Origin: Rhodobacteraceae bacterium CG17_big_fil_post_rev_8_21_14_2_50_63_15
GTDB taxonomy: Bacteria; Pseudomonadota; Alphaproteobacteria; Rhodobacterales; Rhodobacteraceae
DNA length: 40,884 nt
Direction of reading: 5' to 3'
Assembly (NCBI GenBank): GCA_002783205.1
Contig: PFEY01000012.1
Coordinates: 27,463-68,346 of the forward strand
Position numbers and translations under genes: made by a program. Each line of letters begins with the position of its first letter. Positions within the stretch are counted from its first letter, which is position 1. The notes under the pieces were generated by a model. That model worked only from the letters and a program-made list of their open reading frames with translations. It made no database searches and was not told the DNA's origin. Below are positions 23,681 to 33,009 of this stretch, piece after piece.

Positions 23681-23908
23681 ATGGCCGAAGTTGACCTGCA
23701 CACCCGATTTCTATCCGCAACCTGGCGGCGTGACCTTGATCTCTACCTGGCCGAGCGCGCGGGCGGCATGAATGCCTACATGATCGCGCGTCACCGACTG
23801 CTCAGCGTTGCGCGACTGCACGCCCTGAGTGATGCTGAACTGAGCGGAATGGGCCTGCGACGCAGGGACATTCCAGCCTTTGTCTTTGAGGATGTCCTGC
23901 CCGACTGA
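23681..23908 (+). CDS. DUF1127 domain protein 2
   Basis: 75 aa from ATG 23681, which follows AAGAAGGGG. The C-terminal VARLHALSDAELSGMGLRRRDIPAFVFEDVL is the DUF1127 signature. The N-terminal part (TRFLSATWRRDLDLYLAERAGGMNAYMIARH) differs from protein 1, so this is an older paralogue rather than a recent duplicate. The function is unknown; roles in RNA or phosphate/stress control are known only for some relatives. It has its own transcription unit after the terminator at 23528. Confidence 0.82.
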   Translation: MAEVDLHTRFLSATWRRDLDLYLAERAGGMNAYMIARHRLLSVARLHALSDAELSGMGLRRRDIPAFVFEDVLPD

Positions 23909-23972
23909 GGTATGCGCAGGGCGCGCGCATGGTGCTTGACAGTGTGCGGCGGGCGCGCCAACTCTGCACGCC

Positions 23973-25421
23973 ATGTTCGATTTGCGCCCCGTGGGATATC
24001 TCGTCGGCCTGATGGTCCTCGCCATGGGGCTGACCATGGCGCTACCACTGCTGGTGGATCTGGCCGAGGGGCGGAAACACTGGCCTGTGTTTGCCGAGAG
24101 CATGATCGTTACCTGCGCGGTCGGTGGTCTTGTGGCACTTGCGTGCAAGAACTCTATCGGACAGGGGCTGACGATCAAGCAGGCGTTTTTGCTGACAACG
24201 CTGGTCTGGGTTGCTCTGCCGCTCTTTGGTGCGATGCCCTTCATGCTGGGAGAAACGCGGCTTGGTTTCATCGATGCCTTCTTTGAATCGATGTCGGGCG
24301 TGACGACGACCGGAACCACGGTGATTTCTGGTCTGAATGATCTGCCGAAGGGATTGCTCTTGTGGCGCGGCATCCTGCAATGGCTGGGCGGGCTTGGGAT
24401 CGTCATCGTGGCACTGGTGTTCCTGCCCGAAATGCGGGTGGGGGGGATGCAGTTCTTTCGCTCCGAAGGATTCGATACCCTTGGCAAGGCCCTGCCGCGC
24501 ACCATCGACATTTCAAAGGGAGTGTTCAATGTCTATCTGTTGCTGACGCTCGTCTGCACACTCAGCTATCTTGTCCTCGGGATGAACGCCTTCGATGCAA
24601 CGGTGCATGCGCTGACCACCGTTTCCTCTGGCGGGTTTTCCACTTCGGACAACTCCTTTGCGACCTTCCCCGGTGCGCCGCAATATGCCGCCGTCGTCTT
24701 CATGATTCTGGCCACGCTGCCCTTTGTGCGGATGATGCAGGGCTTGCAAGGGCATTTCGAGCCTCTCTGGCACGACACGCAGGTGCGCACCTATCTGCGA
24801 TGGCTGATCTACGCCTTCGTGATGATTGCTGCCTATGATCTTGTCACCAATGGCCGGTTCAACGAGGAAAGCCTGCGGTTGCGGCTGTTCAATATCGTGT
24901 CGATCTTTTCGGGGACAGGATTCGGCGACGGGGATGTGATGGCGTGGGGCTATTTTCCCTTTGTCGTTCTGATTGTTGTAGGGGCGATCGGCGGCTGCAC
25001 CGGATCCACGGGATGCTCGATCAAGATTTTCCGATATCAGCTGATGCTGAGTTCCCTGATGCAGCAAGCGCGGCGGATCTTCAACCCGTCGAGCGTGATG
25101 GTCCTGCGCCACGAGGGGCGGCGCGTCGAGGATGAGGTGCTGCAATCGGTGATGCTGCTCTTTACCAGCTACATCCTGTTGTTCGGACTATTCTCGGTGG
25201 CGCTTGAACTCACCGGACTGACGCTGCTCGAGTCGGTGACGGCCGCCTGGACCGCAATTTTCAACGTCGGCCCCGCCTTTGGCGAGAGTGTCGGGCCGAC
25301 CGGATCGGTTTCGGCCTTTCCAACCGCCGCAAAGGCGCTGATGATCCTTGCCATGTTGATGGGTCGGCTGGAGATTCTGGCGGTGGTCGTGCTGATCCTG
25401 CCCGTCTTCTGGCGACCCTGA
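23973..25421 (+). CDS. trkH: TrkH-family potassium uptake protein
   Basis: Membrane subunit of the Trk K+ uptake system, which works with the cytosolic TrkA. 482 aa with repeated M1-P-M2 units. Pore-loop segments visible are ESMSGVTTTGTTVISGL, ATVHALTTVSSGGFSTSDNS, VSIFSGTGFGDG and TAIFNVGPAFGESVGPTG, each with the selectivity glycine. Ten or more hydrophobic helices follow the usual plan. The start MFDLRPVGYLVGLMVL agrees with family starts. trkA is not in the window. The downstream ThDP gene follows in 25 bases. Confidence 0.92.
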   Translation: MFDLRPVGYLVGLMVLAMGLTMALPLLVDLAEGRKHWPVFAESMIVTCAVGGLVALACKNSIGQGLTIKQAFLLTTLVWVALPLFGAMPFMLGETRLGFIDAFFESMSGVTTTGTTVISGLNDLPKGLLLWRGILQWLGGLGIVIVALVFLPEMRVGGMQFFRSEGFDTLGKALPRTIDISKGVFNVYLLLTLVCTLSYLVLGMNAFDATVHALTTVSSGGFSTSDNSFATFPGAPQYAAVVFMILATLPFVRMMQGLQGHFEPLWHDTQVRTYLRWLIYAFVMIAAYDLVTNGRFNEESLRLRLFNIVSIFSGTGFGDGDVMAWGYFPFVVLIVVGAIGGCTGSTGCSIKIFRYQLMLSSLMQQARRIFNPSSVMVLRHEGRRVEDEVLQSVMLLFTSYILLFGLFSVALELTGLTLLESVTAAWTAIFNVGPAFGESVGPTGSVSAFPTAAKALMILAMLMGRLEILAVVVLILPVFWRP

Positions 25422-25446
25422 CTACCATCTTGAAAGGAATGCCGTC

Positions 25447-27048
25447 ATGACGGAGATCAGCGATAGGACGACGTCCCCGCTAGGGGCGCAGATCAGTCAC
25501 ATGCTCAAGGCGCGCGGCGTCGAGGTCATCTTTGGCATTCCCGGCGTGCATAATCAGGAAATGTATCGCGGTATCGAGGAGGCCGGGATCACCCATGTGC
25601 TGGCCCGCCATGAGCAGGGTGCGGGATTCATGGCCGACGGCTATGCCCGTGCCAGCGGCAAGCCCGGCGTCGCCTATGTCATCACCGGGCCGGGCCTGTG
25701 CAACATCATGACCGCGATGGGACAGGCCTATTCCGACAGCGTGCCGCTTCTGGTGCTGTCCTCCTGTCTGGACGAGACGGCGGCCACCACGGGGCAGTTG
25801 CATCAGATGCTGGATCAGCGCGCGGCCGCCGCGTGCGTTTGCGACTGGAGCCAAGAGGCCCGCACGGCGGCAAGCGCCTATGCCCTGATCGACCGCGCCC
25901 TGACAGAGTTTGCCACAAAGCGCGCCCGGCCCAAGCATGTTCAGGTGCCGATTGCAGTGCTTCAGGCGGTGTCTGAGGCCGCTCCGGCGGAGGCCCCTCT
26001 GGTCGCATGTCCCGCAATCGCGGCACAGGTCGTGGATGAGGTGGCGAAAGCACTGGATGATGCCGAAAAACCGCTGATCATTCTTGGGGGAGGTGCGGTG
26101 CGGTGCGCTTCGGCCTGGCGCGACGTGGTCACACGGCTGGGTGCCGCCACCTTCACCACCTATGCCGGGCGCGGGGTCATGGGCGTGGACGCACCGCTCG
26201 ATTTTGGCGCCTGTCTTGCGCGACCAGACAGTGCGGCGATGGTGGCCAAGGCCGATCTGGTTCTGGCTGTCGGCACTGATCTGTCGCAATGCGACCTCTG
26301 GCGCCCGCATCTGGGCCATCGCGCGCCGCTGATCAGGGTCGATATCGATCCCGCCAACCTTGGCCGGGGGCCGCATTGCGATCGCGCGGTGCTGGCCGAT
26401 GCCGGCGCCTTGGCCGAGGCCCTGCGCGCGCGCTCTCTCACGCTCAAGTCAGGGTGGCAGGCCACAGAGATCAGCGCCGCCCGCGCCCGCTGGCGTGCCG
26501 AATGTGATGCCGAACGCCCCGGCATTCTGCCTCTCTGTGACGCGCTGCGCGCGGCCTTGCCGACGGAGACGATGATCTATTCCGACATGACCCAGTTTGC
26601 CTATGTGGCGCAAGAGGTCTGGCCGATGTCCCAACCGGGTCACTGGCACCACCCGACCGGGTTTGGCACGCTTGGCTATGCGCTGCCTGCGGCGATTGGC
26701 GGGGCGGTGGCGCGGCGTGGCGGGCCAACTGTCTGCATCGCGGGGGATTACGGGTTTCAATACACAGCGCAGGAACTGGGCACAGCTGTCGAACTGAGAC
26801 TGCCCTTGCCAATCCTGCTCTGGGACAATGGCAAGCTGAAAGAGATCGAGGACAGCATGGTGCGCGCACAGATCGCGCCCAACGCGGTCATCGCGCACAA
26901 CCCGGACTTTCTTGCGCTCGCGCGCGCTTATGGTGCCCATGCGGTGGCGCCTGCGACGCTTGAGGGCTTGCAGGGGGCCGTTCGGGCCGCGCTTGGGGCC
27001 GACCGTCCGACGCTCATTCACATGTCGCCTGCGCTGTCGCACGCCTGA
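25447..27048 (+). CDS. ThDP-dependent decarboxylase, 5-guanidino-2-oxopentanoate decarboxylase-like
   Basis: 533 aa of the acetolactate synthase-like fold. The N-terminal Pyr domain has VIFGIPGVHNQEMYRGIEEAGITHVLARHEQGAGFMADGYA, with the catalytic Glu in HEQGA. A central FAD-like domain follows, then the PP domain with the Mg/ThDP motif GDYGFQYTAQELGTAVELRLPLPILLWDN. The WDNGKL end and overall length suit AruI-type 2-ketoarginine decarboxylases of the arginine transaminase pathway; acetolactate synthase or another 2-oxo-acid decarboxylase remains possible. No arginine gene is adjacent. AGGAATGCCGTC precedes the ATG. Confidence 0.75.
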   Translation: MTEISDRTTSPLGAQISHMLKARGVEVIFGIPGVHNQEMYRGIEEAGITHVLARHEQGAGFMADGYARASGKPGVAYVITGPGLCNIMTAMGQAYSDSVPLLVLSSCLDETAATTGQLHQMLDQRAAAACVCDWSQEARTAASAYALIDRALTEFATKRARPKHVQVPIAVLQAVSEAAPAEAPLVACPAIAAQVVDEVAKALDDAEKPLIILGGGAVRCASAWRDVVTRLGAATFTTYAGRGVMGVDAPLDFGACLARPDSAAMVAKADLVLAVGTDLSQCDLWRPHLGHRAPLIRVDIDPANLGRGPHCDRAVLADAGALAEALRARSLTLKSGWQATEISAARARWRAECDAERPGILPLCDALRAALPTETMIYSDMTQFAYVAQEVWPMSQPGHWHHPTGFGTLGYALPAAIGGAVARRGGPTVCIAGDYGFQYTAQELGTAVELRLPLPILLWDNGKLKEIEDSMVRAQIAPNAVIAHNPDFLALARAYGAHAVAPATLEGLQGAVRAALGADRPTLIHMSPALSHA

Positions 27049-27051
27049 TGG

Positions 27052-27336
27052 TCAGTAGACGTCCTTGAAGCCGTGCACCACGATATAGGTGGCACAGCCC
27101 GGCCGTGCCGTGTTGATGATGAGATACCAGACAGTTTCCCCCGGTCGCCCGGTGCGGGAATATTCGCAGCCGAGGGGATGTGTCCACCATTGGCCTTGGT
27201 GATCGGCAGGCGGCATCACCGCGCTGGTGCCACTCTTGATCTTGGTGGCGCGCCCTATGGTTCTTGACACATCGGCTTGCGCCATCCCGCCAAGCGTCAT
27301 CGCTAGAAGTGCGCCAAGCGCAATTGTCCTTTTCAT
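27052..27336 (-). CDS. Small secreted hypothetical protein
   Basis: 94 aa. Signal peptide MKRTIALGALLAMTLGGMAQA, then a short mature part with two Cys (LGCEYSR and PGCATYIVV) and an aromatic strand (TVWYLIIN). It is probably periplasmic with a disulfide. I recognise no family. A GAGACGCAAG sequence precedes the start. It converges on the ThDP gene (3-base gap between stops) and lies upstream of the pseudoprotease on the same strand. Confidence 0.65.
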   Translation of the reverse strand: MKRTIALGALLAMTLGGMAQADVSRTIGRATKIKSGTSAVMPPADHQGQWWTHPLGCEYSRTGRPGETVWYLIINTARPGCATYIVVHGFKDVY

Positions 27337-27470
27337 TCTTGCGTCTCCAGTCTTGACCTGTGAGGGGCGGACCAGAATGGATCAGCCAGCCGTTCAGACC
27401 GACAAATCTGCGCGCGAAAGCGTGCCGCGGTTTGTCGAATTCATGTCAAAACAACGGCGATTGACGCAGT

Positions 27471-29207
27471 TTATTCCCAACAACTGACCAGAACGGTCAG
27501 CGCACCCGCACGATCGGTCAAGGTCTCTGCCGCGATCTGACCGATCTCGGAGGTGGTGCGCGCAGAGACGCCGCTTTGATTGAGCACGCCCTGCAAGGCC
27601 CCGTTGGTGGCGGCAAAGCTCACCCCATCCGGCAAGGCGCGTCCATCCTGCTGGTGGCGCGGCAAGAGCATGCCCAGAACCGCGCCACCACGATCGAGCA
27701 CCGGCCCGCCTGCATCGCCGTCGAGCGCCGAGAGTGCGAGGCGCTTGAGATGCGTCTCGCCATTCAAGCCGCGCAGGTCCGAGATCTGGCCAAAGGTCAG
27801 GGTTGGCGCCCCCAGAAGCCCGCCATAAGAATAACCCGCGACCGCGACATCTGACATGATCCGAGGGGTCTGATCCTGAAAGATGGCAACGCTTCGGGGG
27901 GCGAGGGATGTGCGCGGGCGCAGAACGGAGACCCCAAGCGAGGGGTCTGTAAACGCGATATCCGCCTCGTATGCCTCGTCGATGGTGATACGGCCGCAGG
28001 CCTGCACGACCTCTGACGTGGTCAGAACCGCGCCGGTTTCATCGACGAAGAAACCCGAGCGCGACAGTTTGGGCTGGCGCACCTCAAGTCCCGCTATCAG
28101 GTTGATCCGCTGTGCGGCAGAGCCACCCTCGGCCGGATCAAGCGTGCCCGGCAACCACGCGAAACTGGTTTGCATCTCGCTTAGCAGGCGTTTGCGCCGC
28201 TCTTCATCCCCGGCGGGCCAAAGGAGCGTAAAGCCCTTGATCTGTCCATCCCGCAGCCACACCTGACTATGGGAAATGCTCAACGCACTCTCGCCAATCA
28301 GCGTGAAGCTGTCGCTTTCAAGACTGCGCGGCCCGGTCTCAGGCACAATCGCCAGCGTCTGCATGACGTCGTAAAGTCCGGCAAGCGTGGTGCGGTCGCC
28401 CTGCAGGCTGATCAGCAGGACACGGGCGTCAATGTCACCAATCGTTTTGAAATGCACAAATGGCGGCTCGTAGTGGTCGAATTCCACGATTGCGGTTGGC
28501 AATTTGAGGGCGATCCCGGCACCGTTGTCGCGCATGATTTCCACGCCCAGCCCCTCGAGAACCGCGTTATACCGACCCAGAAGGGTCGCGCGCTGCGCCG
28601 TGGTGAGCACGCCGGTGGGCTGATAGCCGTTGGCCTGCTGCCATTTTGCCATCGAATTGCGAGTGCCTGGTCCAAAGGCCGCGTCGATCGCGCCATCATA
28701 GACGCCGGCCCATTTCAGAGCGATTTGCAACTCGGCACGCTGCGCGGAGCTGAGATCGGATTCGCTCGCGCGTGCTTCGCTGAGGGTTTCATCCGCGGGT
28801 TCAGGCTCTGATGCGGGCTCTGGCACCATCACGGGTGGCAGATCTGGTGCGACAATTGCAGGCTGGCCCTGAAAGCGCGCGCCAATCGGCCAGAATTGCT
28901 GTTGATAAGCCGAACTCTCGGCGATGTAGCTGTCGCGTGGAACGACGCCTTCGGCGCGGTAGACCTGCAACACCCGCAGCGCCTCGTCGCGCTGGTAGGG
29001 GCCAAGGGCGATGGCATACCAACCGCGCCCAAGCGAAAACCCGTTCACATCCGGCAGGGCGGCGGCGTAGCGGCGGGCGCTGGCTTGCGCCTCTGTCAGA
29101 TTGGGCTGAGCCTCGATTTGCACCCAGACGGGCGCGGTGTCTTGCGCCGAGGCAGCAGAGACAGCCATGAAAATTCCCAGGATCAATACAATACCAAACC
29201 GCGTCAT
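27471..29207 (-). CDS. Secreted SPOR and peptidoglycan-binding protein with inactive trypsin-like domain
   Basis: 578 aa from ATG 29207, where the signal peptide (MTRFGIVLILGIFMAVSAASAQ) begins. Residues about 25-105 resemble a SPOR-type repeat (WVQIEAQPNLTEAQASARRYAA). A PG_binding_1 domain lies at about 150-215 (LQIALKWAGVYDGAIDAAFGPGTRNSMAKWQ). The C-terminal 384-560 region is a trypsin fold. SGFFVDETGAVLTTSEVV has Glu399 where proteases have the catalytic His, SLGVSVLRP has Gly425 in place of the Asp, and DGDAGGP has Ala499 in place of the Ser. All three catalytic positions are lost, so it is a pseudoprotease, perhaps a cell-wall-binding scaffold. Confidence 0.85.
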   Translation of the reverse strand: MTRFGIVLILGIFMAVSAASAQDTAPVWVQIEAQPNLTEAQASARRYAAALPDVNGFSLGRGWYAIALGPYQRDEALRVLQVYRAEGVVPRDSYIAESSAYQQQFWPIGARFQGQPAIVAPDLPPVMVPEPASEPEPADETLSEARASESDLSSAQRAELQIALKWAGVYDGAIDAAFGPGTRNSMAKWQQANGYQPTGVLTTAQRATLLGRYNAVLEGLGVEIMRDNGAGIALKLPTAIVEFDHYEPPFVHFKTIGDIDARVLLISLQGDRTTLAGLYDVMQTLAIVPETGPRSLESDSFTLIGESALSISHSQVWLRDGQIKGFTLLWPAGDEERRKRLLSEMQTSFAWLPGTLDPAEGGSAAQRINLIAGLEVRQPKLSRSGFFVDETGAVLTTSEVVQACGRITIDEAYEADIAFTDPSLGVSVLRPRTSLAPRSVAIFQDQTPRIMSDVAVAGYSYGGLLGAPTLTFGQISDLRGLNGETHLKRLALSALDGDAGGPVLDRGGAVLGMLLPRHQQDGRALPDGVSFAATNGALQGVLNQSGVSARTTSEIGQIAAETLTDRAGALTVLVSCWE

Positions 29208-29307
29208 CTGTTTTCCCTGATTTGCCGTGATCTGTCTCGATCCCGGTCCGTCTGCGCTTTTAACAAAACCACCGGTCGATGCACCCAAAATATGCGCTGT
29301 CCCGTGA

Positions 29308-29336
29308 TTGACCCTGTCGCGCGCCCGGCCTAGGTA
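29308..29336 (+). promoter_or_regulatory. glyQ promoter
   Basis: TTGACC (29308-29313), a 17-base spacer and TAGGTA (29331-29336), 37 bases before the glyQ start. It should drive the glyQ-DUF6446-glyS operon. Confidence 0.55.
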
Positions 29337-29373
29337 GAGGCGGCAATTTCAGAGGGGAACCCCAGGGGCGAGC

Positions 29374-30300
29374 ATGACGCAGGACACGGTCAGACCGCGC
29401 AGTTTTCAGGAAATCATCCTGCGGCTTCAGACCTATTGGGCCGCTCAGGGCTGTGCGATGATGCAGCCCTACGACATGGAGGTCGGTGCAGGCACCTTTC
29501 ATCCGGCAACGACGCTGCGCTCGCTTGGATCGAAACCCTGGGCTGCGGCCTATGTGCAACCGTCGCGCCGGCCCAAGGACGGGCGCTATGGCGAGAATCC
29601 GAACCGCTTGCAGCACTATTACCAGTATCAGGTGCTGATCAAACCCAGCCCGCCAAATCTTCAGGACCTCTACCTTGGCTCTCTGCGCGCCATCGGCATA
29701 GATATGGCCCTGCATGACATCCGCTTTGTCGAGGATGACTGGGAAAGCCCGACGCTTGGCGCATGGGGGCTGGGCTGGGAGGTCTGGTGCGACGGGATGG
29801 AGGTCAGCCAGTTCACCTATTTCCAGCAGGTCGGCGGGCATGACTGCGCCCCGGTTTCGGGTGAGTTGACCTATGGGCTGGAGCGTCTGGCGATGTATGT
29901 GCTGGGCATCGATCATGTCATGGACATGCCGTTCAACGATCCCGCAGCCCCCATTCCGCTCAGCTATGGCGATGTGTTCCGCCAGACCGAGGAAGAATAC
30001 AGCCGCTGGAATTTCGACGTGGCCAACACGGATGTGCTCTTGCGGCATTTCGAGGAGGCCGAGGCGGAATGCGAGGCGATCCTCAGTCAGGACCCAATCG
30101 ATCCCAGGACCGGCAGGCGCATCGTCATGGCGCATCCGGCCTATGATCAATGCATCAAGGCGAGCCATCTCTTCAACCTGCTTGATGCGCGCGGGGTGAT
30201 CTCGGTGACTGAGCGGCAGGCCTATATCGGACGTGTGCGGGCTCTCGCCAGGAAATGCGCCGATGCCTTTGTTCAGACTGAAGCGGGGGGGGCTACATGA
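29374..30300 (+). CDS. glyQ: Glycyl-tRNA synthetase alpha subunit
   Basis: Catalytic (adenylate-forming) subunit of the tetrameric alpha2-beta2 glycyl-tRNA synthetase. 308 aa. [40 protein letters not shown] is the diagnostic start. The class II motifs lie in [31 protein letters not shown] and later in [18 protein letters not shown]. It is complete. The next gene begins within its stop codon, so the genes are translationally coupled. Confidence 0.97.
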   Translation: MTQDTVRPRSFQEIILRLQTYWAAQGCAMMQPYDMEVGAGTFHPATTLRSLGSKPWAAAYVQPSRRPKDGRYGENPNRLQHYYQYQVLIKPSPPNLQDLYLGSLRAIGIDMALHDIRFVEDDWESPTLGAWGLGWEVWCDGMEVSQFTYFQQVGGHDCAPVSGELTYGLERLAMYVLGIDHVMDMPFNDPAAPIPLSYGDVFRQTEEEYSRWNFDVANTDVLLRHFEEAEAECEAILSQDPIDPRTGRRIVMAHPAYDQCIKASHLFNLLDARGVISVTERQAYIGRVRALARKCADAFVQTEAGGAT

Positions 30301-30821
30301 TGGGCAAGATCCTCGCGGCGGCGATCGTGCTCACGGCTTTGATCGCCGGGGCGGCCATGTATTACCTTCAGGTTTACTACTACTACGAAAAGGTCCGGCT
30401 CGTCTCTGAGGGCGGCGAGGTCGAGATGAAGATCACGTTGGGGGATGGCGGCATGATCGATTTGCCCGCGCGCGGGTTTCACGGGATCGACGCCGAGAGT
30501 TCCCCGATCCGGTTTCGAGCCTGTTTCGAGACCGGACTACCGCAGGATGTTGGCCTTACCCCTTATGCGGACGCCGTGCCACTCATGGCGCCGGGCTGGT
30601 TCGACTGCTTTGATGCCAAGGCGATTGGCGAGGATCTCGAGGCGGGGGGCGCGCGCGCCTATCTGGGGCAGAAGGACGTGGTCTATGGGGTGGACCGGGT
30701 GCTGGCCATTTACCCGGACGGTCGCGGCTATGCCTGGCACCAGATCAATCGCTGCGGCAAGATCGTGTTCGATGGCCAGCCCGCGCCTGCCGATTGTCCC
30801 TCTCCGCCGCAAGGATACTGA
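30297..30821 (+). CDS. DUF6446 family membrane-anchored protein
   Basis: 174 aa (start 30297, or 30300 at the next ATG). One N-terminal membrane anchor ([29 protein letters not shown]) is followed by a periplasmic domain with three Cys ([25 protein letters not shown]) and [30 protein letters not shown]. It matches the Rhodobacterales DUF6446 family, whose function is unknown. It sits between glyQ and glyS with 4-base overlap and gap, an odd location for an envelope protein that suggests stable retention of the arrangement. Confidence 0.8.
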   Translation: MMGKILAAAIVLTALIAGAAMYYLQVYYYYEKVRLVSEGGEVEMKITLGDGGMIDLPARGFHGIDAESSPIRFRACFETGLPQDVGLTPYADAVPLMAPGWFDCFDAKAIGEDLEAGGARAYLGQKDVVYGVDRVLAIYPDGRGYAWHQINRCGKIVFDGQPAPADCPSPPQGY

Positions 30822-30824
30822 GCC

Positions 30825-32936
30825 ATGCCCGATCTCCTGATCGAACTCTTCTCGGAGGAAATCCCGGCGCGGATGCAGGCACGCGCCGCCGAGGATCTCA
30901 AGCGGCTGATGACCGATTCGTTGGTTGAGGCAGGGCTCACCTATGCCGGGGCCGCGGCCTTCTCGACGCCTCGGCGGTTGGCGCTGACGGTGCAGGGATT
31001 GCTCGCGGCCAGCCCGACGACACGAGAAGAGCGCAAGGGTCCGAAGCTTGGCGCACCCGAAGGGGCGATCGAGGGTTTTCTGCGAGGCGCGGGCGTGACG
31101 CGCGATGCGTTGGAGCTGCGCGACGAGAAGAAGGGGCAAGTCTATTTTGCCACGATCACCCGACCCGGCCGCCCGGCGACAGAGATCGTGGCCGTAGAGC
31201 TGGAGAAGCTCATCCGCAGTTTCCCCTGGCCCAAGTCGATGCGCTGGGGCGCGGGTTCCCTGCGCTGGGTGCGCCCCTTGCACTCTATTCTCTGCATTCT
31301 GACCGATGATGCGGGCACGGTGCAGGTGGTCGACCTCGATGTCGATGGCATCCGCGCCGATAACATGACCGAAGGGCATCGTTTCATGGGGGCGGGGCGC
31401 TTCGCGGTCTCCTCTTTCGATGACTACCGCGCAAAATTGCGGCGCGATCACGTCATGCTCGATGCCGCAGAGCGGGCCGAACAGATCTGGCAGGAGGCGG
31501 GCAATCTGGCCTTTGCCAGCGGCTATGAGATGGTCGAGGATTCCGGGCTGCTGGCCGAGGTCGCGGGGCTCGTGGAATGGCCCGTCGTGCTGATGGGCCG
31601 GATCGACGAGGCGTTTCTGGACCTGCCGACGGAAGTCTTGCAGACCTCGATGCGCACGCATCAGAAGTTTTTCAGTGTCAAAAACCCCAAGACAGGCCGG
31701 ATCGAGCGGTTCGTCACGGTCGCCAATGTCGAGACGCCCGATCACGGTGGGACGATCCTCGCGGGCAATCAGAAGGTGCTGACGGCGCGGCTCAGTGATG
31801 CAAAATTCTTCTGGGAGAATGACCTGCAGGCGGTGCGGGGGCGTGGTCTTGAGGGCATGGCCGAGGGGCTGACCTCCGTCACCTTCCACAACAGGCTCGG
31901 CTCACAGGCCGAACGCGTGGCGCGCATCGCGGCATTGGCGCGCGAGATCGCGCCGCTGGTCGGCGCGGATGCCGATCTGGCCGCAGAGGCCGCGCGGGTC
32001 TGCAAGGCCGATCTGCAATCGGAGATGGTCGGCGAATTCCCCGAATTGCAGGGGCTGATGGGGCGCTATTACGCGGCGGCGGCGGGGCTGCCTGCGGAAG
32101 TGGCGGCGGCCTGCGAGGAGCATTACAAGCCTTTGGGGCCGGGCGACGCCGTGCCCTCTGCCCCCGTCTCGGTCGCCGTGGCGCTCGCCGACAAGATCGA
32201 CACGCTGACGGGGTTCTGGGCGATTGACGAGAAACCCACGGGGAGCAAGGACCCCTATGCGCTGCGGCGGGCGGCGCTGGGGGTTATTCGGCTGGTGTTG
32301 GGGAATGGGCTTCGGGTTAGTCTTGCTGACCTGCTTGTTTCGGCCGACTCGCAGTTGTGCGAGGCTATAAAGACGGGCGAATTGGTGCCTGAGGATGCGT
32401 CACCCGAGTATAACAGCCTCCTCGCCTTCCTCCACGACCGCCTCAAGGTCCATCTGCGGGACGAGGGCATTCGCCATGACGTGATCGACGCTTGTCTTGC
32501 GATGCCCGGCAATGACGATCTCACGCTCTTGGTCCACCGCGCCCGCGCCCTCTCGGATTTTCTCAAGACCGACGATGGCGAAAACCTGTTGCAAGGCTTC
32601 AAGCGCGCCAACAACATCCTGACCCAGGCCGAGGCCAAGGACGGGGTGGAATATTCCTACGGCGCGGATGTGAAATTCGCCGAGACCGACGCGGAACGCG
32701 CGCTTTTCGCCGCGCTCGACGCAGCAGAGCCCGCCATCGCCGCCGCGCTCAAATCCGAGGATTTCGCCGCTGCCATGACCGCCATGGCGGGCTTGCGCGC
32801 GCCCATCGACGCCTTCTTTCAAGCGGTGCAGGTCAATGCCGAAAGCGCCGTGATCCGGCGCAACCGACTCAACCTGCTGAGCAGCATCCGGCATATCTGC
32901 CTGCACGCGGCGGACCTCACCCGGATCGAGGGCTGA
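30825..32936 (+). CDS. glyS: Glycyl-tRNA synthetase beta subunit
   Basis: tRNA-recognition subunit of the alpha2-beta2 glycyl-tRNA synthetase. 703 aa, normal length. Landmarks are the start PDLLIELFSEEIPARMQ, the YFATITRPGRPATEIV region, ETPDHGGTILAGNQKVLTARLSDAKFFWENDL, the HD-like core VCKADLQSEMVGEFPELQGLMGRYYA with DKIDTLTGFWAI, and the C-terminal anticodon-binding-like helices. AGGATACTGAGCC forms the ribosome binding region at the end of the DUF6446 gene. Confidence 0.97.
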   Translation: MPDLLIELFSEEIPARMQARAAEDLKRLMTDSLVEAGLTYAGAAAFSTPRRLALTVQGLLAASPTTREERKGPKLGAPEGAIEGFLRGAGVTRDALELRDEKKGQVYFATITRPGRPATEIVAVELEKLIRSFPWPKSMRWGAGSLRWVRPLHSILCILTDDAGTVQVVDLDVDGIRADNMTEGHRFMGAGRFAVSSFDDYRAKLRRDHVMLDAAERAEQIWQEAGNLAFASGYEMVEDSGLLAEVAGLVEWPVVLMGRIDEAFLDLPTEVLQTSMRTHQKFFSVKNPKTGRIERFVTVANVETPDHGGTILAGNQKVLTARLSDAKFFWENDLQAVRGRGLEGMAEGLTSVTFHNRLGSQAERVARIAALAREIAPLVGADADLAAEAARVCKADLQSEMVGEFPELQGLMGRYYAAAAGLPAEVAAACEEHYKPLGPGDAVPSAPVSVAVALADKIDTLTGFWAIDEKPTGSKDPYALRRAALGVIRLVLGNGLRVSLADLLVSADSQLCEAIKTGELVPEDASPEYNSLLAFLHDRLKVHLRDEGIRHDVIDACLAMPGNDDLTLLVHRARALSDFLKTDDGENLLQGFKRANNILTQAEAKDGVEYSYGADVKFAETDAERALFAALDAAEPAIAAALKSEDFAAAMTAMAGLRAPIDAFFQAVQVNAESAVIRRNRLNLLSSIRHICLHAADLTRIEG

Positions 32937-33009
32937 GACTGCCCGTCCTGTCACGTGCGCGTCATGCTTTCCCTTGCCTTGTTCGCCTTGCGGCGTATGG
33001 TGCGGGCAA

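Noticed and set aside
27378-27488. 36-codon plus-strand ORF between two minus-strand genes
   Set aside because: No family resemblance and only a weak ribosome binding site; it overlaps the end of the pseudoprotease. Not enough support for a gene.
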